Shown here: in pieces, positions 33,325 to 41,979 of the stretch | Position numbering within the stretch: the first letter of the stretch is position 1 | Layout of the letters: each line of letters begins with the position of its first letter | From: Gemmatimonadota bacterium | GTDB lineage: Bacteria > Gemmatimonadota > Gemmatimonadetes > Longimicrobiales > Gaopeijiaceae | Reading direction: 5' to 3' | Length of the DNA: 64,000 bases | Assembly: GCA_027623325.1 (NCBI GenBank) | Contig: JAQBXY010000001.1 | Location: 193,511-257,510 of the forward strand | Notes under the pieces: generated by a model | Databases searched by the model: none | Told to the model about the DNA's origin: nothing | The model's input: only the letters and a program-made list of their open reading frames with translations | Position numbers and translations under genes: made by a program

Positions 33325-36120
33325 ATGTGGTCAGATAGCTGGCTCTCCCTGCTCGTGCGGGTTGGGCTCCCACTGGTGCTCCTCGCCATTCCGGTTTCCG
33401 TGGCGGCTCAGACGAACCCGGTGGAGAAGTTGCTTCTCGATGAAGGGTCCGCGGGTACGGTTACCGGACGGCGCGTTCCCGGACCCGAACGGGGCGCCGG
33501 CGATGCGCTGAATGCCAGCGCCGAGCTGGGCCCCATCGAACTCGACGGGATCTTCGACGAACCTGACTGGGCACTCGCGCCGGTCTTCACGGGCTTTACG
33601 CAGGGCGAACCCGTCGAAGGAGAGCCGGCCGAGCAGCAGACCGAGGTTCGAATCCTCTTCGGTGACGACGCGATCTGGATCGCGGCCCGCATGTGGGATT
33701 CGGAGCCGACTCGGATTGACCGGCGCCTCACCCGCCGGGACACGCACGGGACGTACGACCAGTTCAGCTTACATCTGGACCCGAACCGTGACGGACTGAC
33801 CGGTTACAGCTTCAGCGTGAGCGCGGCCAACGTCCAAGGTGACTTGTACTTCTACAATGACGACAAGATGGACGGGAACTGGGATGCCGTCTGGTCGTCA
33901 GCCGTGCACGTGGATGAAGACGGATGGACCGCTGAGATCCGTATTCCGCTCTCGCAGATTCGGTATGAAGCTTCCGACGACGCCCAGACGTGGGGCATCA
34001 ACTTCCACCGCATGCGGGTCGCCAACAATGAGCGCAGCTACCACACGCTCGTTTCGCGCGTACGGCGCGGGATCGTGAGCCAGATGGGTCGCCTCGAGAA
34101 CGTGCGTGTGACACGTCCTTCCCGGCGTCTCGAGATCCGGCCCTATGCGGTAAGCAGTCTGGAGAACCGACCCGCAGACCCCAATGACCCGTTCTTCGAT
34201 GGACGAGCGACGGGTGGCCGAGTCGGGTTGGACATGAGTTACGGACTCGGTGCGGCGTTCACGTTCGATGCGACGATCAACCCGGATTTCGGTCAGGTCG
34301 AGGCGGACCCAGCGGTGATCAACCTCACCGCGTTCGAGACGTTCTTCCCCGAACAGCGGCCGTTTTTCGTAGAAGACGCCCGGGTGTTCGACTTCGGACT
34401 TTCGGGAGGCCGGAACTCACTCTTTTACAGCCGAAGGATCGGAAGGGCTCCGCGCGGCGGCGCGCCGTCGAGCGCCGCGTTTTCCGAGATTCCGACCAAC
34501 GCGACCATCCTTGGGGCAGCCAAGTTGGCGGGCCGCACCACGAAGGGTCTTTCGATCGGAGCGCTGGCCGCCGTGACCGGCAACGAGTTCGGCCAGGGTC
34601 GATTCGCCGATGGCTCGGATGACGAATTCCTCGTGGAGCCGCGGTCCGAGTTCGCGGTGTTCAGTCTGGCACAGGACCTCAACGAGGGGATGACCCAGAT
34701 TCGCGGGATCACGACCGCGATGCGCCGAGACCTTCCGGTCGATGGATCGTTCGATTGGCTTCCGAGTTCGGCGATCAACGGAGGCGTACGCTTCGAACAT
34801 CAGTGGAGTGAACGCACCTGGTCTCTGTACGGCTTCTTCGCCGGAAGCCAGGTTCGAGGTTCCGAAGTGGCCATGCAGAGCATTCAGCGCTCGAGCACAC
34901 ACTACCTGCAGCGTCCGGATGCGACCCGGTTCTCCGTCGACCCCAACGCTACCTCCTTGAGCGGTCGGGACTGGCGCCTCCAGCTGGAAAAGCGAGGCGG
35001 CGAACATTGGACCGGCGCCCTGTGGGCGGCCGAGGTGTCCAAGCTGTTCGATGTGAACGACCTCGGTTTCTCGCCGAACGCTGAGCGCCTCGACGGCGGC
35101 TTTCGCTTTGGCTATCGCGAGATCCGGCCCAGCAGCGTGTTCCGCAACTACGACGTCAGCGTCAACAGCTTCCACAACTGGAGTCACGAGGCGCTCGACG
35201 ACGTCTGGTCGGTGGACTCATGGCACAACGCGCGCACGAACGGCAACTACAGCCTCAACCTGAGCGGTCAGTTCCTCAACTACTGGAACGTGAGGACGAG
35301 CGCGCGCTACAATCCGCGGAAGATGAGCCGCACCGCGACTCGGGGTGGTCCGATGATGGTCGGACCCGCCTCGACGAACTGGACCTTGAACGTCAATTCC
35401 GATCGGCGGAAAGAGGTCAGTTTCGGCGGCCAACTGGAGCAGGGGAACGACCACGAGGGACGTGGCGGAAGCACGCAGATCTCGGGTGACGTCCGTGTCA
35501 GACCCTCCGACAACCTCGCGGTCTCCGTAAGTCCGCGGTGGGAGTCCGCCACATCAGGTGACCAGTATGTCACTGCGACGAACACGCTCCCTTATGCTCC
35601 GACCTTTGGACATCGCTATCTCTTCGCCGACCTCGACCGCAGCACCCTCTCCATGGAGGTTCGGCTCGACTGGACGTTCTCGCCCGAACTCTCGTTGCAG
35701 CTATTCGCGCAGCCGCTCCTCTCGTCCGGCGACTATCTGCAATACAAGCAGCTCAACGCCTCGCAGTCCTTCGACTTCAACGACTTCGGCGTGGGAGTAG
35801 CTCAAGTGCTTCCTGGCGAGGTGCGTTGCTCAGCGGCGATCTGTGATGTGGATGGCACCCAATTCGTCGATTTCGACAACGACGGGGTGACGGACTACTC
35901 GTTCTCGGACCGAGACTTCAATGTCCGTTCGATGATCGGTAACGCGGTATTACGGTGGGAGTACCGCCCCGGATCGACGGTCTTCCTCGTGTGGCAGCGA
36001 ACCCAAGCGGGTCGCTCGTCGAACGGGACCTTCGACTTCGGTCGGGACCTCGGAGCGCTCTTCGATGCGCCCGCGGAGAACCGCTTCATCATCAAGGTGA
36101 ACTACTGGCTGGGATTGTAG
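33325..36120 (+). CDS. DUF5916 outer-membrane protein with N-terminal carbohydrate-binding family 9-like domain
   Basis: 931 residues. A signal peptide (LPLVLLAIPVSVAAQ) precedes a CBM9-like domain (LDGIFDEPDWALAPV, TRRDTHGTYDQFSLHLDPN, DGWTAEIRIPLSQIRY). A long beta-rich region follows with the DUF5916 motif FDATINPDFGQVEADPAVINL and FFPEQRPFFVEDARVFDFG. The last residues (IIKVNYWLGL) look like a barrel-closing outer-membrane strand. Such proteins are frequent in Gemmatimonadota and Bacteroidota and have unknown roles. Placement beside a TRAP transporter suggests passage or recognition of a nutrient, but this is only context. Confidence 0.9.
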   Translation: MWSDSWLSLLVRVGLPLVLLAIPVSVAAQTNPVEKLLLDEGSAGTVTGRRVPGPERGAGDALNASAELGPIELDGIFDEPDWALAPVFTGFTQGEPVEGEPAEQQTEVRILFGDDAIWIAARMWDSEPTRIDRRLTRRDTHGTYDQFSLHLDPNRDGLTGYSFSVSAANVQGDLYFYNDDKMDGNWDAVWSSAVHVDEDGWTAEIRIPLSQIRYEASDDAQTWGINFHRMRVANNERSYHTLVSRVRRGIVSQMGRLENVRVTRPSRRLEIRPYAVSSLENRPADPNDPFFDGRATGGRVGLDMSYGLGAAFTFDATINPDFGQVEADPAVINLTAFETFFPEQRPFFVEDARVFDFGLSGGRNSLFYSRRIGRAPRGGAPSSAAFSEIPTNATILGAAKLAGRTTKGLSIGALAAVTGNEFGQGRFADGSDDEFLVEPRSEFAVFSLAQDLNEGMTQIRGITTAMRRDLPVDGSFDWLPSSAINGGVRFEHQWSERTWSLYGFFAGSQVRGSEVAMQSIQRSSTHYLQRPDATRFSVDPNATSLSGRDWRLQLEKRGGEHWTGALWAAEVSKLFDVNDLGFSPNAERLDGGFRFGYREIRPSSVFRNYDVSVNSFHNWSHEALDDVWSVDSWHNARTNGNYSLNLSGQFLNYWNVRTSARYNPRKMSRTATRGGPMMVGPASTNWTLNVNSDRRKEVSFGGQLEQGNDHEGRGGSTQISGDVRVRPSDNLAVSVSPRWESATSGDQYVTATNTLPYAPTFGHRYLFADLDRSTLSMEVRLDWTFSPELSLQLFAQPLLSSGDYLQYKQLNASQSFDFNDFGVGVAQVLPGEVRCSAAICDVDGTQFVDFDNDGVTDYSFSDRDFNVRSMIGNAVLRWEYRPGSTVFLVWQRTQAGRSSNGTFDFGRDLGALFDAPAENRFIIKVNYWLGL

Positions 36121-36143
36121 GACGCGGGCGGCTCGCGCTGTGC

Positions 36144-36509
36144 ATGATCACCTCCGTGATCATGGCGAGTTGTGTAGGGAGCGCTCCGCGGGAGCTCGAC
36201 GAGCTACTGGTTCGCGACAGCCTCTATCTCGATCCGACGACCTTCCTGCCGTACTCGGGCGCCGTCGTTCGCAGCCAACCCGACGATGACAACGCGCCTC
36301 AACTCGAAGGTCGCCTACTCGACGGTACCTGGGAGGGCGAGTTTACGGTCTACCACATGAATGGAAGAGTTCGGTACAAGGGTACATTCCTCTTCGGGGA
36401 GCGTTGCGGGCCCTGGATCGAGGATGCGGACTCGATGCCCCCGATCAACCTGTACGACGAAATCACACGGGAGATCGCGAGCATGGCCGTGTACCCGCCG
36501 TGTACATGA
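36144..36509 (+). CDS. MORN-repeat-like lipoprotein
   Basis: 121 residues from the ATG at 36144, with a lipobox-like VIMASC at Cys10. The signal would be very short. The frame is open upstream (VGRGRLALCMITS), which would make a better signal peptide, so a non-standard upstream start is possible. The middle holds YSGAVV, GRLLDGTWEGEFTVYHMNG and RVRYKGTFLFGERCGPWIE, resembling MORN/antitoxin-YwqK-like repeats that form beta-hairpin plates. Its stop overlaps the start of the 33-residue membrane peptide (ATGA). Confidence 0.6.
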   Translation: MITSVIMASCVGSAPRELDELLVRDSLYLDPTTFLPYSGAVVRSQPDDDNAPQLEGRLLDGTWEGEFTVYHMNGRVRYKGTFLFGERCGPWIEDADSMPPINLYDEITREIASMAVYPPCT

Positions 36510-36607
36510 GCATCTTCGAGCTAGCTATCCTTGCGTTGATATTCATCGGCTTCCTTTGGCTGATCATGTTCGCCGCGAACCACGCCCGATCGAAGAACGA
36601 GGAGTAG
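36506..36607 (+). CDS. 33-residue single-pass membrane peptide
   Basis: A very small gene starting at the ATG that overlaps the previous stop (ATGA) and ending 9 bases before the aminotransferase. The product begins MSIFELAILALIFIGFLWLI and ends in a polar tail HARSKNEE, i.e. one transmembrane helix with a short charged cytoplasmic tail. The stop-start overlap and the sharp hydrophobic-then-charged pattern support real translation. The function is unknown. Confidence 0.5.
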   Translation: MSIFELAILALIFIGFLWLIMFAANHARSKNEE

Positions 36608-36616
36608 TCGTCGTCC

Positions 36617-37780
36617 ATGACGGAAGCCTTGCGGTGCCAGCGGGACCAATTCCAGCTACCCCGCGACTATCACTATTTCAATTGTGCCTACATGGGACCG
36701 CTCCCGCGCATATCGGAAGAAGCGGGCTTCGAAGCCATTCGACAGAAGAGGACTCCAACGAGCATCGCCGCGCCCGACGCGTTCTGGGGCACGGATGGGC
36801 TTCGAGACCGATTCGCACGATTGGTCAACGTACGGGACTCCGGCCGCATCGCGATCCAGCCGGGGGTTTCGTACGGCGTGGCGACCGCTGCTCGGAATCT
36901 TCCAGTCGATTCCAGCCAAAACATCGTCATCACGCATGAGCAGTTCCCAGGCAACGTCTACTCGTGGCGGCGACTCGCGGCCGAGTCGGGGGCAGAGCTT
37001 CGCACGGTCGTTCCGCCCGAAGGAGCGAACCGCGGCCAGGGTTGGAATGAACGACTACTGGAATCGATCGACATGCACACCGCGATCGTGGCGGTTCCGA
37101 ACATTCACTGGACGGACGGCACCTACTTCGACCTCATCGCGGTCGGCCGTCGGTGCCGCGAGGTCGGTGCTGCGCTCGTCGTCGATGCCACGCAGTCGGT
37201 CGGAGCCCTCCCATTCGACGTGGAGCAGGTTCAGCCCGATGTCCTCATTTGCGCGACGTACAAGTGGCTGCTCGGTCCCTATGCCCTCTCGTTCGCCTAC
37301 TTCGGCCCCCGCTTCGACGACGGCGTGCCCCTCGAAGAAACGTGGATCGCTCGCGATGGGAGCCGTGACTTCCAGCGGTTGGTTGACTATCAAGATCAGT
37401 ATCTGCCCGGTGCCGTCCGGTACGACGTCTCTGAACGCTCCAGCTTCTTTCTCGCCCCTATCGCCGCTGCGAGCCTCGACCTGCTTCTCGACTGGCAGCC
37501 CAGTCGTATTCAGGAGTACTGCCACGTGTTGACGCGGGGTTTCCTGAGCCAGGTCGGAGAACTGGGCTATTCCGTTGAGGTCGAGGAGTGGCGGTCGAGC
37601 CACCTCTTTGGACTCAGGATGCCCCCGTCTGTCGACCTCGAGGTCCTCAAAGACTCGCTGGCCCAGCGAAACGTATCCGCCTCACTTCGGGGCACCGCGC
37701 TGCGACTCTCGGCCAACGTGTACAACGACCAAGTCGATGTCGCGGTGCTGCTCGAGGTACTTCAGGGGGCCGTCAAGTAA
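36617..37780 (+). CDS. Class V aminotransferase-fold PLP enzyme (cysteine desulfurase / kynureninase-like)
   Basis: 387 residues. The fold-type I PLP site is clear: VSYGVATAARNLP (cofactor phosphate loop), ITHEQFPGNVYSWRRLA, VDATQSVGALPFDVE (the Asp that holds the PLP ring nitrogen) and the Schiff-base lysine in CATYKWLLGPYALSF. There is no flexible Cys loop of the kind needed for cysteine desulfuration. Isopenicillin-N-epimerase-like or hydrolase activities are more likely, and the actual reaction is unknown. It is the last gene of the long + strand run and converges on the DUF192 gene. Confidence 0.87.
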   Translation: MTEALRCQRDQFQLPRDYHYFNCAYMGPLPRISEEAGFEAIRQKRTPTSIAAPDAFWGTDGLRDRFARLVNVRDSGRIAIQPGVSYGVATAARNLPVDSSQNIVITHEQFPGNVYSWRRLAAESGAELRTVVPPEGANRGQGWNERLLESIDMHTAIVAVPNIHWTDGTYFDLIAVGRRCREVGAALVVDATQSVGALPFDVEQVQPDVLICATYKWLLGPYALSFAYFGPRFDDGVPLEETWIARDGSRDFQRLVDYQDQYLPGAVRYDVSERSSFFLAPIAAASLDLLLDWQPSRIQEYCHVLTRGFLSQVGELGYSVEVEEWRSSHLFGLRMPPSVDLEVLKDSLAQRNVSASLRGTALRLSANVYNDQVDVAVLLEVLQGAVK

Positions 37781-37798
37781 CGGACCCGGCTTGGTTCC

Positions 37799-38347
37799 CT
37801 AGCGTCCTTGCGCCCCGAAGACGATATCGGCCTGGGCTCCCACGCCGATCCCCCGTTCACCGAACCATCCCTGTCGAACCTCGAGGCCGAACATCGCCGG
37901 AGCGCTGCTGGGATAGGAATCCGTGATCAGCGGCTCCATGGCGACGATGTCGACGACGCGGAAGGACGGGTCCATATAAGCGATGTCGAGGGCGACGTAG
38001 GTATTGGCCATCCAGAACGACCGCGGCTGGCTGTCCTGGAAGACGAAGAGCATGCCCGAACCGTCGGGGACCTCGTCTCGGTACATGAGGCCCTGCGCGC
38101 GCTCGTCGGCGGTTGCCGCAACCTCCGCGAGGACTGTATCTGGGCCGAAGATCACCCAAGCGAATCCGGCTGGTGGGACGGCGGAACGGCCCGGTGAGTC
38201 CGAGACGCTCGGCGCAGTTCTTAGACCGCTGGTGGCTTCAGCATCGGCGGTCCCGCAGGCCGATAGGCTCAGTGAAGCGACCACGACACCGAAAACGGCG
38301 CCGTAGCTCAGTTGGGCTGCCTTGTGAAAAAGTGCACGAACTACCAT
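37799..38347 (-). CDS. DUF192-domain lipoprotein
   Basis: 182 residues from ATG 38347. A signal with lipobox SLSLSAC follows MVVRALFHKAAQ. I preferred this start over one 48 bases upstream because it places the hydrophobic stretch correctly. The DUF192 fold is evident in AEVAATADERAQGLMYRDEVPDG, GMLFVFQDSQPRSFWMANTYVALDIAYMD and VVDIVAMEP. The family is small, secreted and of unknown function. It is divergent from the Trm112-like gene across about 146 bases, with no motif I can support there. Confidence 0.87.
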   Translation of the reverse strand: MVVRALFHKAAQLSYGAVFGVVVASLSLSACGTADAEATSGLRTAPSVSDSPGRSAVPPAGFAWVIFGPDTVLAEVAATADERAQGLMYRDEVPDGSGMLFVFQDSQPRSFWMANTYVALDIAYMDPSFRVVDIVAMEPLITDSYPSSAPAMFGLEVRQGWFGERGIGVGAQADIVFGAQGR

Positions 38348-38493
38348 ATGCGGGCTCCCGCTCGCCACGAGACGAGTGTAACTTAGGCCGCTCATCGTCG
38401 GTTCCTAGGGGTCTCCGCCGATCCTGAGTGCCGTCGATGACTGGTAGGGTGCATTGTGCTACTTGTTCCAGTCTCTTTGTGGATTGCGTGAGC

Positions 38494-38751
38494 ATGATCG
38501 ACCAAAGCCTACTCGACATTCTGGTGTGTCCTGAATCCAAGCAGGCGCTCCGCGTTGCGGACGGCGCCCTCCTGGACAAGATCAACGCGTCCATCGGTGG
38601 CGGCTCGGTGACGAACAGGGGTGGCGAGCCGGTGACGGTCAGTCTCGACGAAGCGCTCGTTCGTGAGGATGGTCGCTTCCTCTATCCGGTACGGGACGAT
38701 ATCCCGATCATGTTGATCGACGAGTCGATTCCACTTTCCCAACAGGCATGA
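38494..38751 (+). CDS. Trm112-like small protein with degenerate zinc site
   Basis: 85 residues. The ends match the Trm112/UPF0434 family: LLDILVCPESKQALRV at the N-terminus and EDGRFLYPVRDDIPIMLIDES at the C-terminus. Normal members have CPxCK and often more cysteines; here only one Cys remains and the second is Ser (CPESK), so zinc is probably not bound. Bacterial members include partners of methyltransferases and proteins tied to lipid A genes. Its stop overlaps the start of the cytochrome gene (ATGATG...), so it is translated with the oxidase cluster. A GTG six bases earlier is an alternative start. Confidence 0.8.
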   Translation: MIDQSLLDILVCPESKQALRVADGALLDKINASIGGGSVTNRGGEPVTVSLDEALVREDGRFLYPVRDDIPIMLIDESIPLSQQA

Positions 38752-39389
38752 TGGCACGACTTCGGACGGTCAAACGCTCGGTCATTGCACTTCTCGTTGT
38801 CGGGGCAGCGGCGTGCGACGCGACCCCACCTCCCGTTGGTATGGAACGCGGAGAGGAACTCTTCGAGACGTGTGCTCCTTGTCATGGCGACGCGGCTGCC
38901 GGCGATCCCAAGATCGCGGCCCCCGCGATCGCGGGCCTGCCACAGTGGTACATCCAGGAGCAACTCGCCGGTTTCCAGGGGGGCTTCAGGGGTCGTCACG
39001 CCGACGATCTACCCGGTCTGCGGATGCGCCCGATGGCCGTGACGCTAAACCGAGAAGGTGATATCGAGTCCGTAGCGGAGTACGTCGCTTCGCTCGATCC
39101 GGTGTTTCCCGCGAGCACGTTGCATGGCAACGCTGGGGCCGGCGCCAACTCCTACATCGTGTGCGTGGCGTGTCACGGCGCCGATGGGCTTGGGAACCCG
39201 GACCTTCATGCTCCTCCCATCGTTCAGCTCGATGATTGGTATCTGCTCGCGCAGCTCCGCAACTACAAGTCCGGGGCTCGCGGAACAGCACCAGCCGATG
39301 TGTGGGGGACCACGATGCGCGTGAATACCCTCGCCATGGACGACCAGGCGATGCAGAACGTCATCGCCTACGTACAGACGCTCAGGTAG
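38748..39389 (+). CDS. Di-haem c4-type cytochrome, predicted lipoprotein
   Basis: 213 residues. The signal (SVIALLVVGAAAC) ends at a lipobox Cys23, so the protein should be membrane-anchored on the periplasmic side. Two c-type haem sites are present: CAPCH (42-46) and CVACH (139-143). They sit in two repeated cytochrome c4-like domains with candidate Met ligands (MRPM near 93-96, TTMRVNTLAM near the end). It is a likely electron donor to the oxidase encoded directly downstream. It is translationally coupled to the Trm112-like gene and 10 bases ahead of the small membrane protein. Confidence 0.9.
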   Translation: MMARLRTVKRSVIALLVVGAAACDATPPPVGMERGEELFETCAPCHGDAAAGDPKIAAPAIAGLPQWYIQEQLAGFQGGFRGRHADDLPGLRMRPMAVTLNREGDIESVAEYVASLDPVFPASTLHGNAGAGANSYIVCVACHGADGLGNPDLHAPPIVQLDDWYLLAQLRNYKSGARGTAPADVWGTTMRVNTLAMDDQAMQNVIAYVQTLR

Positions 39390-39399
39390 GCCGAATCAA

Positions 39400-39570
39400 A
39401 TGACTGAAAAAGTGCTGACCAAGAAGGCTCCCGGGGTTCCGGCTCCTCCACCCGATGCCGAGAATGAGGCCCTCATCGATGCGGAGAAGACCTTCAAGAT
39501 CACGGTCATCGGCGCGGTGCTTTTCGGCCTGGCCTCACTGTTCATCATCCTGAGAACGAGGATGGGATAG
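39400..39570 (+). CDS. 56-residue single-TM protein of the cytochrome oxidase cluster
   Basis: A small gene between the di-haem cytochrome and coxB. The product begins MTEKVLTKKAPGVPAPPPDA and has a Pro-rich, charged N-terminal part. One transmembrane helix follows (ITVIGAVLFGLASLFIIL), then a short basic end (RTRMG). It ends 2 bases before coxB. It looks like a small structural or assembly subunit of the oxidase. No family is recognised; confidence rests on the snug fit and clear membrane pattern. Confidence 0.65.
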   Translation: MTEKVLTKKAPGVPAPPPDAENEALIDAEKTFKITVIGAVLFGLASLFIILRTRMG

Positions 39571-39572
39571 AG

Positions 39573-40247
39573 ATGGTACCGAATCTTGTCCAAGCCTCTT
39601 CGTATGCCAGTAGCATCGATGGCCTCATTCTTCTGGTCGCGGTTTTCGTCGGAGTAGGGTTTATCGTGGCAGAAGGGATGTTCTTCTGGCTCATCTGGAA
39701 GTTTCGGGCGCGGCCAGGTGAAAAATCCCAGTATCTGACCGGCAGTGAGAAGCACGTCAAGCGGTGGATCACCATCCCGCACGGCCTGGTGCTCATTTGC
39801 GACGTCTTCATCATCATCGGCTCCGTTCGGGTGTGGTACGATGTGAAGCAGCACCTCCCCGAGGCCGATTCCACGATCCGCATTATCGGCCAACAGTGGG
39901 CGTGGACGTTCCAGCACCCCGGAGCGGATAACGAACTCGACACGGACGATGACACTTTCACAGTCGGCGACCTGCACGTCGAAGTCGAAAAGACCTACCA
40001 CTTCCGACTCGAGTCCCGTGACGTACTTCACTCGTTCTCTGTCCCGGTCTTCCGGCTCAAACAGGACGCGATTCCTGGTCGGTCGATCACCGGATGGTTC
40101 CGGCCCACGGTGACCGGCGAGTACGACGTACAATGCGCGGAGATCTGTGGCATCGGTCACGGCGTGATGGCCGCCCGAATCCACATCGAGGACGCGAACC
40201 AGCACGCGGCGTGGCTCTCTTCGTCGTCCGCGGCGACCACCCCGTAA
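39573..40247 (+). CDS. coxB: Cytochrome c oxidase subunit II
   Basis: 224 residues. Two N-terminal membrane helices (LILLVAVFVGVGFIVAEGMFFWLIW and IPHGLVLICDVFIIIGSV) are followed by the periplasmic cupredoxin domain with the aromatic patch IIGQQWAWTFQHPG. The CuA ligands are complete: His153 (DVLHSFSVP), Cys188, Glu190, Cys192, His196 and Met199 (CAEICGIGHGVM). It accepts electrons from cytochrome c. It has no fused cytochrome c domain, unlike caa3-type subunit II; in this cluster that domain is carried by the subunit IV-like protein. Confidence 0.95.
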   Translation: MVPNLVQASSYASSIDGLILLVAVFVGVGFIVAEGMFFWLIWKFRARPGEKSQYLTGSEKHVKRWITIPHGLVLICDVFIIIGSVRVWYDVKQHLPEADSTIRIIGQQWAWTFQHPGADNELDTDDDTFTVGDLHVEVEKTYHFRLESRDVLHSFSVPVFRLKQDAIPGRSITGWFRPTVTGEYDVQCAEICGIGHGVMAARIHIEDANQHAAWLSSSSAATTP

Positions 40248-40257
40248 AGGGCGAGTA

Positions 40258-41979
40258 ATGGCAGACACGGCAGTCGACGTCCAGCACGCAGAGCATCACG
40301 GCCACGCGGATCATCATCACGGTCCGCAAGGGCTACTCAAGTACGTCTGGTCGACCGATCACAAGATCATCGCCATGCAGTACCTGTTCACCGGCATGTT
40401 CATGGCCGTGATCGGTGGCTACATGGCGTACGTCTTTCGGATGCAGCTGGCGTTCCCCGGCATCTCGGTTCCGGGTTTCGGTCAGGTATCACCGGGCGAA
40501 TACAACTCCCTGGTAACGAACCACGGTTCGATCATGATCTTCTGGGTGGCGATGCCTGTTCTGATCGCCGCCTTCGGGAATTATCTGATTCCGCTCATGA
40601 TCGGCGCGGACGATATGGTGTTCCCGCGAATCAACCGACTCTCGTATCAGATCTTCCTGGTCAGCGCGATCTTGTTGCTGGCGTCGATGTTCGTTCAGGG
40701 CGGTGGTTTCGGTGGGGCGTGGACGGCGTACCCGCCGCTGTCAGCTGTCGCTGAATACAACCAGACGGCGTTGGGCTCGTCGATGTGGCTTGTCGCGGTC
40801 GCCCTCGAGTTCGTCGCGTTCCTCTTGGGCGGTATCAACTTCATCACGACGTTGATGAATTCACGCGCCCCGGGCATGAAGGCGTACGACATTCCGATCG
40901 TCTGCTGGATGATCGTGATCGCCAGTATCCTCTTCATGCTCTCGGTGGGGCCGCTCATCGCCGGCGCCGTGATGCTCCTCTTCGATCAGGTGCTCGGAAC
41001 GGGCTTCTACGATCCGGCCCGAGGCGGCGACCCGATTCTCTGGCAGCACCTTTTCTGGTTCTTCGGTCACCCCGAGGTCTACGTCGTTCTCCTGCCGGCG
41101 ATCGGCATGACGATCGACGTCATCGCGACGTTCTCTCGCAAGAAGATTTTCGGGTACAAGCTGGTGCTCTACACTACGGTCGCGACCGGTGTGCTGAGCT
41201 TCTTCGTCTGGGCCCACCATCAGTTCATCGCGGGAATCGACCCGCGCATGGCAAACGTATTTACGATCACCACGCTACTGATTTCGGTGCCGATCGCCGA
41301 GATGTGCTTCGTGATCATTGCGACGCTCTATGGCGGCTCGATTCGCCTCACCACACCGATGCTCTGGGCACTCGCGTTCGTCGCGGAGTTCCTCATCGGA
41401 GGGGTGACGGGGATCTTCCTGGGGGCGAGTGGCGCGGACATCTATTTCCACGACACGTACTTCGTGCTCGCGCACTTCCATTACACGTTCTTCCCGATCG
41501 CGATCATCGGATCGTTCATCGGATTCACGTATTGGTTCCCGAAGATGTTCGGGAGGATGATGAACGACACCCTGGGCAAGATTCACTTCTGGGGCACCGT
41601 GATCCCGTTCAACTTCATCTTCATTCCGCTCTTCGTACTCGGTATCGGCGGCCAGCATCGCCGGATCTACAACTACCAGCATTTCCCTGAACTTGCTGGC
41701 CCCGAGATGTACCAGCTCAGAGTGATCGCCACGATCTCTCTCCTGGTCATGCTCTCCTTCCAACTGGTCTTCTTCTACAACTGCATCACGAGTTGGATCA
41801 GTGGTGAGAAGGCCGGGAAGAACCCCTGGAAGGCCAACACGCTCGAGTGGACGACGGAGTCGCCGCCGCCTCACGGCAATTGGCCGGCGGACGATATGCC
41901 GAACGTGTACCGCGGTGCCTACGAGTACGGGCATCCGGACCGTGAAGAAGACTACTGGCCCCAAAACCAACCATCGTGA
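40258..41979 (+). CDS. coxA: Cytochrome c oxidase subunit I
   Basis: 573 residues with twelve or so membrane helices. The catalytic core is readable: NHGSIMIFWVAMPVLIAAFGNYLIPLMIGADDMVFPRIN, WFFGHPEVYVVLLPAIG (CuB His and the A1-type channel Glu), WAHHQFIAG (the two CuB histidines), and HDTYFVLAHFHYTFF (haem a3 and haem a ligands). It reduces O2 to water and pumps protons. The His-rich N-terminal tail (HAEHHGHADHHHG) is unusual and could bind metal. The start follows a GGGCGAG site, and the stop overlaps the next start. Confidence 0.96.
   Translation: MADTAVDVQHAEHHGHADHHHGPQGLLKYVWSTDHKIIAMQYLFTGMFMAVIGGYMAYVFRMQLAFPGISVPGFGQVSPGEYNSLVTNHGSIMIFWVAMPVLIAAFGNYLIPLMIGADDMVFPRINRLSYQIFLVSAILLLASMFVQGGGFGGAWTAYPPLSAVAEYNQTALGSSMWLVAVALEFVAFLLGGINFITTLMNSRAPGMKAYDIPIVCWMIVIASILFMLSVGPLIAGAVMLLFDQVLGTGFYDPARGGDPILWQHLFWFFGHPEVYVVLLPAIGMTIDVIATFSRKKIFGYKLVLYTTVATGVLSFFVWAHHQFIAGIDPRMANVFTITTLLISVPIAEMCFVIIATLYGGSIRLTTPMLWALAFVAEFLIGGVTGIFLGASGADIYFHDTYFVLAHFHYTFFPIAIIGSFIGFTYWFPKMFGRMMNDTLGKIHFWGTVIPFNFIFIPLFVLGIGGQHRRIYNYQHFPELAGPEMYQLRVIATISLLVMLSFQLVFFYNCITSWISGEKAGKNPWKANTLEWTTESPPPHGNWPADDMPNVYRGAYEYGHPDREEDYWPQNQPS

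Noticed and set aside
38303..38315. GTAGCTCAGTTGG, which looks like the D-arm start of a tRNA
   Set aside because: No acceptor stem, anticodon arm or T-arm (GGTTCGA) follows at the right distance. The bases lie in the signal-peptide region of the DUF192 gene on the other strand.
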